From Forficula auricularia (lineage: Eukaryota; Arthropoda; Insecta; Dermaptera; Forficulidae): a stretch of 64,000 bases of DNA. Both the position numbers and the translations under genes were made by a program. The stretch spans positions 7,737,055 to 7,801,054 of the forward strand of contig JALMQS010000187.1 in NCBI GenBank assembly GCA_024734495.1, written 5' to 3'. Shown here one piece after another: positions 54,331-64,000 of the stretch (positions are counted from its first letter, which is position 1; each line of letters opens with the position of its first letter). The notes below the pieces were generated by a model that worked only from the letters and a program-made list of their open reading frames with translations, searched no databases and was not told where the DNA came from.

Positions 54331-57300
54331 AAACTTGAAAACTACTTCAAAAAATTAAAATAAAATAATACCATGTCTTGTGCCATCATTGATAATTAAA
54401 TCGATATTTAATTCAATTAAAACCTGAAAAGTACTTCAATTAACTCAAAAAATTAAAACAAAAACAATACCTTGTTCTTTCATTGATAATTAAATCGATA
54501 TTTAATTATTAAAAACCTAAAAATTACTTCAAAAATAAAAAAGTTAAGAATACCTTGTTCATCATAAATAAATAAATCAATATTTAATTAATTAAAAACC
54601 TTAAATGTACTTCAAAAAATTCAAAAAAATTAAAATAAAAGATTACCTTTTTCCATCATTGATAATTAAATCCAAATTTAATTCATTCAAAACCTGAAAA
54701 GTACTTCAAAAAATTCCAAAATATTAAAATAAAAGAATACCTCGTTCCAACATTGATAATTAAATCCATATTTAATTCATTCCAAACCTGAAAAGTATTT
54801 GAAAAAAATCAAAAAGTTATAACAAAAGAATGCCTTGTTCCTTCATTGATAATTAAATACATATTTAATTTTTCAAATCCTGAGAAGTACTGCAAAAAAC
54901 TCAAAAAAACAAAATAAAACAATACCTTGTTCCATCATTGATAGTTAAATCCATATTTAATTCATTCATAACCTGAAAAGTACTTCAAAAAACTCAAAAA
55001 ATCAAAATAAAAGAATAGCTTGTTCCATCATTGATAGTTCAATCCATATTTAATTCATTCAAAACATCAAAAGTACTTCAAAAAACTCAAAAAAATTAAA
55101 ATAAAAGAATACCTTGTTCCACCATTGATAATTAAAGCAATATTTAGTTATTCAAAGCCTGAAAATACTTCAAAAAACTCAAAAATAAAAAAGAAAAAAA
55201 TACCTTGTTTAAGCATTGTTAAATAAATCGATATTTAATTAATTAAAAAACTGAAAAGTAGTTCAAAAAACTCAAAAAAAATTAAAATAAAACAATAACA
55301 TATCTACTGCCTTCATTGATAATTAAATCCATATTTAATTCAATTAAAACCTGAAAAGTACTTAAATTAAATCAAAAAATTAAAATAAAAAAATACCTTG
55401 TTCCATCATTGATAATTAAATCGATATTTAATTATTCAAAACCTTAAAAGTACATCAAAAAATTCAAAAAAATTAAAATAAAAGTATACCTTGTTCCATC
55501 ATTTATAATTAAATCCATATTTAATTATTCAGAAACTGAAAAGTACTTCAAAAAACTCAAAAATAAAAAACAAAGGATACCTTGTTCCAACATTGATAAT
55601 TAAATCCATATTTATTTCATTCAAAACCTGAAAAGTACTTCAAAAAATTCAAGAAAATTAAAATAAAAGAATACCTTTTACCATCATTGATAATTAAATC
55701 CAAATTTAATTCATTCAAAACGTGAAAAGTACTTCAAAAAACTCAAAAAAATTAAAATAAAAGAACACCTCGTTCCAACATTGATAATTAAATCCATATT
55801 TAATTCATTCAAAACCTGAAAAGTATTTCAAAAAAATTAAAATAAAAGAATACCTTTTTCCAACACTGATAATTAAATCCATATTAAATTCACAAAAACC
55901 TGAAATGTACTTGAAAAAATTCAAAAAGTTAAAACAAAAGAATGCCTTGTTCCATCATTTATAATTAAATCCATATTTAATTATTCAAAACCTGAAAAGT
56001 ATTTCAAAAAACTCAAAAAAATTAAAATAAAAGAATTCCTTGTTCCAACATTGATAATTAAATCCATATTTAATTCTATCAAAAGCTGAAAAGTACTCCA
56101 AAAACTCAAAAAATTTAAATAAAAGAATACCTTGTTCCATCATTGATAATTAAATCCATATTTAATTCATTCAAAACCTGAAAAGCACTTCTAAAAAATT
56201 TAAATAAAGCAATACCTTGTTCCATTATTGATGAATAAATCCATATTTAATTCATTCAAAACCTGGAAAGTACTTCAAAAAACTCAAAAAAATTAAATTA
56301 AAAGAATTCCTTGTTCCATCATTGATAATTAAAACAATAATAATTATTCAAATCTGGAAAGTACTTCAAAAAACTCAAAAATAAAAAATGAAAGTATACC
56401 TTCTTTCATCATTGATAAAAAAATCGATATTTAATTAATTAAAAACCTGAAAAGTACTTCAAAAATCAAAAAAAATTAAAATAAAAACAATACCGTGTCT
56501 AGTGCCATCATTGATAATTAAATCAAAATAAAAAAACACCTTGTTCCATCATTGATAGTTCAGTCCATATTTAATTCATTCAAAACATGAAAAGTACTTC
56601 AAAAAACTCAAAAAATGAAATTAAAAGAATACGTTGTTACATCATTGATAGTTCATCCATATTTAGTTCATTCAAAACATGAAAAGTACTTCAAAAAACT
56701 CAAAAAATGAAATTAAAAAATACGTTGTTACATCATTGATAATTAAATCCATATTTAATTATTCAAAACTTGAAAAAATTCAAAAAACTCAAAAAAATTA
56801 AAATAAAAGAATACCTTGTACCATCATTGATAATTACAGCCATATCAAATTATTCAAAACCTGAAAAGTTCTTCAAAAACTCAAAAATAAAAAAGAAAAG
56901 CATACCTTGTTCCATCATCAATAAATAAATTGATATTTAATTAATTCCAAACACTAAAAGTACTACAAAAACATCAAAAAAAATTAAAATAAAACAATAC
57001 CGTGTCTAGTGCCATCATTGATAATTAAATCCATATTTAATTCAATTAAAACCTGAAAAGTACTTCAATTAACTCAAAAAATTAAAATAAAACAATACCT
57101 TGTTCCATCATTGATAATTAAATCTATATTTAATTTTTCTAAACCTGAAAAGTACTTCAAAAAACTCATAATAATTAAAATAAAGCAATACCTTGTTCCA
57201 TCATTTATAATTAAATCCATATTTAATTATTCAAAACCTGAAAAGTATTTCAAAAAACTCAAAAAAATTTAAATAAAAGAATACCTTGTTCCATCATTGA

Positions 57301-57943
57301 TAATTAAATCATTATTTAATTCATTCAAAACCTGAAAAGTACTTCAAAAAATTCAAAAAAATTTAAATAAAGCAATACCTTGTTCCATTGTTGATAAATA
57401 AATCCATATTTAATTCATTCAAATCCTGGAAAGTACTTCAAAAACTCAAAAAAATTAAATTAAAAGAATTCCTTGTTCCATCATTGATAATTAAAGCAAT
57501 ATTTAATTATTCAAAGCCTGGAAAGTACTTCAAAAAACTCAAAAATAAAAAAGAAAAGAATACCTTGTTTCATCATTGATAAATAAATCGATATTTAATT
57601 AATTAAAAACCTGAAAAGTACTTCAAAAAAATCAAAAAAAAATTAAAATAAAACAATACCATGTCTAGTGCCATCATTGATAATTAAATCCATATTTAAT
57701 TCAATTAAAACCTAAAAAGTACTTAAATTAACTAAAAAAATTAAAATAAAACAATACCCAAGTGGTAGATTTAAACCTTTTCAAATCGTCCGGTGGAAAA
57801 CCACTGTCCAATTTCTAAGAGCTCACTGATATTGAATATATTCAAAAATATATCCAAGTTCGGAGTTTTAATTGGTTTTCCGGCTCTCTTATCTTTACTT
57901 CTATTGTCACCCTTTTCATTTCCACCTCAAATTCTCCTTACTA

Positions 57944-58855
57944 ATGACATCATTTAAAATCAATTTCTGCAACATTCGCGGTCTATCTCTCAATTCGAAT
58001 TTACACGACGTACTTCAACATCTCGAACATGAAAAACCTGCCCTTTTAGGACTATCCGAAACTATAATTGACGCGAATAAATCTAACGGTAGTGACTACC
58101 AATTCGAAAAGTATACACTTCATTCAAAATTTCGAAAAAAGGAGGGGTCTGCTGTTATATTAGAAATGACATCCCTAGTAGGCGTTTAACTAATCTAGAA
58201 TCCAATGAATTCGATGCCATATGGATGAAAATCACGTTAGGCCATTCAACTAAATTCTTCTGCATAATATATTTGCCCCCCAAAGACCCCAGATACAAAC
58301 AATTTTTTGACTACCTCCTTGAGTGCCATTGCAATATCCTGAAAGAATTTCCATCTTCTGAAATATCTTTCCTAGGTGACTTTAACGTCCACAACAAAAA
58401 TTGGCTAAAATTTTCTAGCCATAATTCCCCCGCAGGCTCCGACGCTGAAATCTTCTCAACGGCGTGTGGCCTCACACAAATTATTAACGGCCCCACAAGA
58501 ATCCCAGACAAAGCCAATGAAAAATCCAATCTTCTCGATTTTTTCATCACTTCCCACCCTTCGTCCTATGAAGCAAAAATGAAAAAAAGGCCCCTTTAGG
58601 TAAATCTGACCACAATCTGATAAAAATTAAAAGCTCCGCCAATTTACCAAAACCCCCGTCACCCCACTCCAACCCCAGAAAAATATGGCTAGTCGATAAC
58701 GATAACATTAATTGGAATGACATGCGTAACTTTTTTGCCGCTTACCAGTGGAATGAACTCTGCATCAGAGATAAAAACGCTTCAGAATTCGCAGACGCCC
58801 TTAACGAGGCAATTCCTTAACGAGGCAATTCCGAGGCTTAGAAACCTATATCCCC
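57944..58855 (+). pseudogene. LINE apurinic-type endonuclease, frameshifted
   Basis: The ATG at 57,944 opens MTSFKINFCNIRGLSLNSNL, then KPALLGLSET with the catalytic Glu. A frameshift near 58,140 is followed by FDAIWMKITLG (58,200 on), SFLGDFNVHNKNW (catalytic D-x-N) and NLLDFFITSHP. A second frameshift near 58,580 precedes GKSDHNLIKIKSS, the terminal S-D-H catalytic motif. All endonuclease motifs are present but spread over three frames. It would nick the target DNA to prime reverse transcription in an intact element. Confidence 0.88.
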
Positions 58856-58989
58856 TCAAAATTGATTAAAGGGAACAAGGATTCTAAGCCTTGGTTTGGT
58901 AGACAATGCGCAGATTCCGTCCGTGAAAAAAACAAATCTTTTCAGAAATGGCAACTTTCACAGCTAGAGTGTGACCGAGTTGCATTTAC

Positions 58990-59913
58990 CAAGTCGCGAC
59001 AAGCTCTGGTGTTCCCCAAGGCTCTGTAATCTCCTCCACACTCTTCCTTATTTATATAAACGACCTTATTGATCAAACGGCAAACCCCTCTCATTGTTAC
59101 GCCGACGATAGCACTCTACACAGCAAACCCTCTCTCCCGAATAATATTGCCTCCTCAATTACTCTCGACCTAGACAAACTGAATAAATGGGGCTCTCAAA
59201 ATTTAGTTAACTTTAATTCAAATAAGACTCAATGTTGTCTAATTTCTAGGCGCGAAAATAGAGATTTCCCTGATATTCACTTCGATTCGAATACCCTGAA
59301 AATGTGTGACAGCATATCCATGTTGGGCGTCTCTGTCGCATCTGACCTGTCTTGGAATGAACACATCTCCTCTGTGGCGAAATCTGCAGCAAGGAAGATT
59401 GGCTTCTTATTCAGGTCCAAGCGATTTTACAAACCCCCACAACTTCTCACCATCTACAAGGCCCAAATCCGCCCCTGTCTCGAATACGGCTCTCATCTGT
59501 GGAGAGGAGCCTCAAAATATTCTCTTGATACCCTTGATGCAATCCAGAAACGAGCCGTCAGGCTAATTGACGATTCTACCCTCACCGGCTCCCTCGACTC
59601 GCTGGCTCATCGAAGAGATGTCTCTGCCCTTTCCCTTTTCTATAGATACTATCACGGCAGGTGCTCTGATGAGATAAAATCAATAATTCCCCCCAAAGCA
59701 TGCTTTGCACGCAGCACACGTTTTGCCGACTCCCAACACTCTTTCGCGGTCAAATTGGAAAAGTGCCGGACCACTTCATTCGCGAATACATATATCCCCA
59801 TGACTTCAAGGAACTGGAACTCTCTCCCAGCCTCTATCTTTCCCAGCACCTATGATCTTCAAACCTTCAAAACCAGGGTGCATAGACACCTACGTCTACA
59901 CCCTCTCACATAA
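58990..59913 (+). pseudogene. LINE reverse transcriptase, 3' part, after deletion
   Basis: The frame restarts abruptly at GVPQGSVISSTLFLIYINDL then CYADDSTLH (YADD catalytic box). Conserved LVNFNSNKTQCCLISRR and the open frame 59,302-59,913 follow: SMLGVSVASDLSWNEHISSV, YKAQIRPCLEYGSHLWRGAS and TSRNWNSLPASIFPSTYDLQ with a TFKTRVHRHLRLHPL end. The RT fingers and first motifs are deleted, so it is inactive. The style is Jockey/CR1-like. The minus-strand ORF at 59,652-59,849 is a shadow. Confidence 0.88.
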
Positions 59914-62900
59914 TCAACTTTCCTTCTCTTCGGTAATGCAAGGGTCTTTCGAGATCCATAGGGGCTACATCTTTACTGGTGCACCCCTTCTTGCATTCGA
60001 TTGCATTAAAAAAAATACCTTGTTCCATCATTGAAAATTAAATCCATATTTAATTCATTCAAAACCTGAAATGTACTTCAAAAAATTCAAAAAAATTAAA
60101 ATAAAGCAATACCTTGTTCCATCATTGATAATTAAATCCATATTTAATTATTCAAAACCTGAAAAGTACATCAAAAAAATAAAAAAATTAAAATAAAACA
60201 ATACCATGTCTAGTGCCATCATTGATAATTAAATCCATATTTAATTCAATTAAAACCTGAAAAGTACTTCAATTAACTCAAAAAATTAAAATAAAGCAAT
60301 GCCTCCTTCCATCATTGATAATTAAATCCATATTTAATTATTCAAAACAATAAAAGTACTTCAAAAAACTCAGAAATAAAAAACAAAGAATACCAAGTTC
60401 CATCATTGAAAAATAAATCTATATAAAAAGTACTTCAAAAAACTCAAAAAAAATTAAAATTAAACAATACCGTGTCTAGTGCCATCATTGATAATTAAAT
60501 CCATATTTAATTCAATTAAAAGCTGAAAAGTAGTTCAATTAACTCAAAAAAAATTAAAATAAAGTAATACCTTGTTCCATCATTGATAATTAAATCCATA
60601 TTTAATTATTCAAAACCTGAAAAGTACTTCAAAAAACTCAAAAAAATTTAAAATAAAACAATACCATGTCTAGTGCCATCATTGATAATTAAATCCATAT
60701 TTAATTCAATTAAAACCTGAAAAGTACTACAATTAACTCAAAAAATTAAAATAAAGTAATGCCTCCTTCCATCATTGATAATTAAATCCATATTTAATTA
60801 TTCAAAACAATAAAAGTACTTGAAAAAACTCAGAAATAAAAAACAAAGAATACCAAGTTCCATCATTGATAAATAAATCCATATTTAATTCATTTAAAAC
60901 CTGAAATGTATTTCAAAATATTCAAAAAAATTAAAATAAAAGAATACCTTGTGCCATCATTGATAATTAAATCAATATTTAATTTATACAAATCCTGAAA
61001 AGTACTTTAAAAAAGTCAAAAAAATTAAAATAAAAGAATACCTTGTTCCATCATTGATAATTAAAGCCATATTTAATTATTCAAAACTTGAAAAGTACTT
61101 CAAAAAACAAAAAAATTAAAATAAAATAATACCTTGTACCATCAGTGATAATTAAAGCCACATTTAATTATTCAAAACCTGAAAAGTACTTCAAAAAACT
61201 CAAAAATAAAAAAAGAATACCTTGTTCCATCATCAATAAATAAATCGATATTTAATTTATTAAAAAGCTGAAAAGTAATTCAAAAACCTCAAAAAAAATT
61301 AAAATAAAACAATACCGTGTCTAGTGCCAACATTGATAATTAAATCCATATTTAATTCAATTAAAACCTGAAAAGTACTTCAATTAACTCAAAAAAATTA
61401 AAATAAAGTAATACATTGTTCCATCATTGATAATTAAATCCATATTTAATTATTCAAAACCTGAAAAGTACTTCAAAAAACTCAAAAAAAATTAAAATAA
61501 AACAATACAATGTCTAGTGCCATCATTGATAATTAAATCCATATTTAATTCTATTAAAACCTTAAAAGTACTTCACTTAACTCAAAAAATTAAAATAAAA
61601 CAATACCTTGTTCCATCACTGATAATTAAATCGATATTTAATTATTCAAAACCTGAAATGTACTTCAAAAAACTCAAAAAAATTAAAATAAAACAATAAC
61701 TTGTTCCATCATTGATAATTAAATACATATTTAATTCGTTCAAAACCTGAAAAGTAATTCAAAAAACTCAAAAATAAAAAATAAAAGAATACATTTCTCC
61801 ATCATTGGTAAATAAATTTATATTTATTTCATTCAAAACCTGAAAAGTATTTTAAAAAATTCAAAAAAAATAAAATAAAAGAATACCTTTGTACCATCAT
61901 TGATAATTAAAGCCATATTTAATTATTCAAAATCTGAAAAGTACTTCAAAAAACTCAAAAATAAAAAAAAAGAATAACTTGTTACATCATCAATAAATAA
62001 ATCCATATTTAATTAATTAAAAACCTGAAAAATAATTCAAAACATCAAAAAAAATTAAAATAAAACAATACCTTGTCTAGTCCCATCATTGATAATTAAA
62101 TCCATATTTAATTCAATTAAAACCAGAAAAGTACTTCAATTAACTCAAAAAATTAAAATAAAGTAATACCTTGTACCATCATTGATAATTAAATCCATAT
62201 TTAATTATTCTAAACCTGAAAAGTACTTCAAAAAACTCATAATAATTAAAATAATGCAATACCTTGTTCCATCGTTTATAATTAAATCCATATTTAATTA
62301 TTCAAAACCTGAAAAGTATTTCAAAAAACTCAAAAAATTAAAACAAAAGAATACGTTGTTCCATCATTGATTAATAAATACATATTTAATTAATTCAAAA
62401 CCTGAAAAGTACTTCAAAATACTCAAAAAAATTAAAATAAAAGAATACCTTGTTCGATCATTGATAATTAAATCCATATTTAATTCTATCCAAAGCTGAA
62501 AAGTACTCCAAAAAACTCAAAAAAATTAAAATAAAAGAATACTTTGTTCCATCATTGATAATTAAATCAATATTTAATTCATTCAAAACCTGAAAAATAC
62601 TTCAAAAATTCAAAAAAATTTAAATAAAGCAATACCTTGTTCCATTATTGATAAATAAATCCATATTTAATTCATTCAAAAACTCGAAAGTAAATCAAAA
62701 AACTCAAAAAAATTAAATTAAAAGAATTCCTTGTTCCATCATTGATAATTAAAGAAATATTTAATTATTCTAAGCCTGGAAAGTACTTCAAAAAACTCAA
62801 AAATAAAAAAGAAAAGAATACCTTGTTTCATCACTGATAAATAAATCGATATTTAATTAATTAAAAACCTGAAAAGTACTTCAAAAAATAAAATAAAAAT

Positions 62901-63391
62901 TAAAATAAAACAATACCGTGTCTAGTGACATCATTGATAATTAAATCAAAATTAAATAACACCTTGTTCCATCATTGATAGTTCAATCCATATTTATTTA
63001 TTCAAAACCTGAAAAGTACTTCAAAAAACTCAGAAATAGAAAAACAAAGATTACCATGTTCCATCATTGATAAATAAATCCATATTTAATTCAATCAAAA
63101 CCTGAAAAGTACTTCAAAAAAGTCAAAAAAATTAAAATAAAAGAATACATTGTGCCATCATTTGTAATTAAATCTATATTTAATTCTTTCAAAACCTAAA
63201 AAGTACTTTAAAAAAGTCAAAAAAATTAAAATAAAAGAATACCTTGTTCCATCATTGTTAATTAAAGCCATATTTAATTATGCAAAACCTGAAAAGTAAT
63301 TCAAAAAACTCAAAAATAAAAAAGAAAAGAATACATTGTTCCATCATCAATAAATAAATCAATATTTAATTAATTAAAAACGTGAAAAGTA

Positions 63392-64000
63392 TGCAATGGT
63401 CCTGTGGGTTGAACAGGAGTTTATTTTGATAATTAATTGAGTTCTTATTTTTATTTGTAATTAAGTCTAATTAAGGCAATCTATTAGTCAACGAACAAGG
63501 GAAACTTATGAGTTCTGGGAAAACATAGCAAATGACCAGTGATTAACAACAGAGAAGAGCATTGACTTGAGAGAGGCTAGCGAGTGAGCATACACTGCCA
63601 TAGGAATTGAATAGAAGACATAAAATACCTATATCTATATTCCAGTTCCGCAGTGTTTGATTTGATAGAGGTGAGAGAGTGAACATACACTGTTTTTGGA
63701 GTTGAAGAGAATACACCTATACTTTTACCTTCAAGTCCCGCCGTGATTGACTTCAAGAGTGAGTAGAAGCGAGAACACAGACTTCTTCTTATATATATAT
63801 ACTTCTGCCTTATAATTGAATATACACACAAGGCAAGGAGTGCATAGGAGAGCTCAACTGTCTTACATATACACATATGTACATACCTACACATACGGCG
63901 GAGTGACACACACACCTACGCGCTGATTCCTCTAGTACAAGGACTATACAACGAGCCCATACACACACCGAGGCTCCTCTCCAGGACGTCGCTTGCAATA
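63392..64000. other. Non-satellite edge with three degenerate ~91-bp repeats
   Basis: After the satellite ends, three units (63,561-63,652, 63,653-63,743 and from 63,744) share ATTGACTT or TTTGATTT, then GAG-GAG-G, GA-CATACACTG, GAATTGAA or GAGTTGAA, ATACACCTATA or ATACCTATAT and a CC-G-AGT-CCG-GTG end. CA/TA-rich simple sequence and GC-richer DNA follow from 63,860. The minus-strand ORFs here are translations of the simple repeats. No gene is supported. The sequence leaves the window. Confidence 0.55.

Larger units (their letters stand above)
51085..55670 (+). repeat. Third, diverged copy of the ~3.75-kb block
   Basis: The order of variant monomers from about 41,470 to 44,750 is repeated here (e.g. 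ATTAAGTCCATATTTAATTA at 41,611 and 51,236), with more substitutions than between the first two copies. It is split by the LINE at 53,029-54,330. Confidence 0.7.
57759..60013 (+). mobile_element. Non-LTR retrotransposon with large internal deletion
   Basis: It is inserted in a satellite monomer, with AATACC on both sides (57,753-57,758 and 60,014-60,019) and a short A-tail. It keeps the endonuclease at the 5' side and the end of the reverse transcriptase at the 3' side. The first part of the RT is deleted near 58,997. A ~18-bp tandem duplication (TTAACGAGGCAATTCC twice, near 58,803-58,836) adds a stop. It is the longest copy of this family here. The others are at 9757 and 49,852. Confidence 0.88.
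36915..63391 (+). repeat. Long satellite array, ~93-94-bp monomer
   Basis: Monomers all run in one orientation over ~26.5 kb, about 215 units once five inserts are excluded. The order in each is CTTGTTCCATCATTGATAAT, TAAATCCATATTTAATTCAT, TCAAAACCTGAAAAGTACTT, CAAAAAACTC, then an A-rich end and GAATAC. A second class has CATGTCTAGTGCC in place of CTTGTTCC, followed by TTCAATTAAAACC and TTCAATTAACTC. About 29 such units are scattered irregularly. A-runs recur roughly every 8-11 bp across the second half, which predicts intrinsic curvature. Short ORFs within it are translation of the repeat. The size and homogeneity suggest heterochromatin, possibly pericentromeric. Confidence 0.95.

Noticed and set aside
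41700..62370. Open frames inside the satellite (e.g. 41,700, 51,233, 57,388, 61,517, 62,182) with IIKSIFNY and YFKKLK repeats
   Set aside because: They are translations of the satellite monomer, shift with every indel, and are not conserved as frames. No coding signal.
36915..63391. CRISPR-like regular repeats
   Set aside because: Units are contiguous, with no unique spacers, and the context is a eukaryotic satellite.
63577..63998. Cys-rich minus-strand ORFs at the right edge
   Set aside because: They follow CA/TA-rich simple sequence and degenerate tandem repeats, with no recognisable domain.

Overview
This window looks like AT-rich, repeat-dominated insect nuclear DNA. The evidence is one spliced host gene, a muscle-type tropomyosin with typical insect residues and insect-style alternative last exons, set among hAT, mariner/Tc1, foldback and non-LTR elements. 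Hemiptera-like residues in the tropomyosin make a hemipteran plausible, but that is an inference. I see no bacterial genes, rRNA, tRNA or CRISPR array.

Layout. 1-13,600 is a mosaic of decayed elements: a ~118-bp minisatellite with inverted arms (1-1165), an unrecognised Asn/Lys-rich ORF (1818-2327), a GC-rich island (2400-2850), two hAT elements with exact 8-bp target duplications (3536-4630 and 8712-9663), LINE tails, hairpin-headed repeats, and a DNA transposon with long inverted ends (11,959-12,778). 13,600-26,100 carries tropomyosin on the + strand: a probable 5'UTR exon, seven common coding exons and two alternative terminal exons. Either isoform is 284 aa, the canonical length. The introns are full of foldback elements and MITEs. 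The exon 1 donor reads AT instead of GT, and three residues are odd (Gly27, Gln88, Trp124), so this may be a decaying copy, a sequencing error or a rare AT-AG intron. 26,100-36,900 is again mobile DNA. It includes an open mariner transposase of DD41D spacing with intact inverted ends (31,611-32,911), a Tc1 remnant, and an internally deleted zf-TTF-type hAT followed by the same ~118-bp minisatellite as at position 1.

36,915-63,391 is a ~26.5-kb satellite of ~93-94-bp monomers, all in one orientation. It has at least two monomer classes and nested larger duplications: a 1.7-kb tandem pair that includes a foldback element, and a ~3.75-kb block present three times, two copies almost identical. 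Three non-LTR retrotransposon copies and two copies of the foldback element interrupt it. 63,392-64,000 is non-satellite sequence with three degenerate ~91-bp repeats.

The most interesting cross-cutting signal is a recurring motif, CTGA-N-GA / hairpin / GAAAC, at seven or more places on both strands (11.7, 15.3, 15.4, 21.3, 24.8, 26.8 and 29.5 kb, plus degenerate tandem copies at 29.7-30.0 kb). It matches the conserved core of a hammerhead ribozyme with very short stem III, as known from Penelope-like elements and retrozymes. Whether any copy cleaves is untested.
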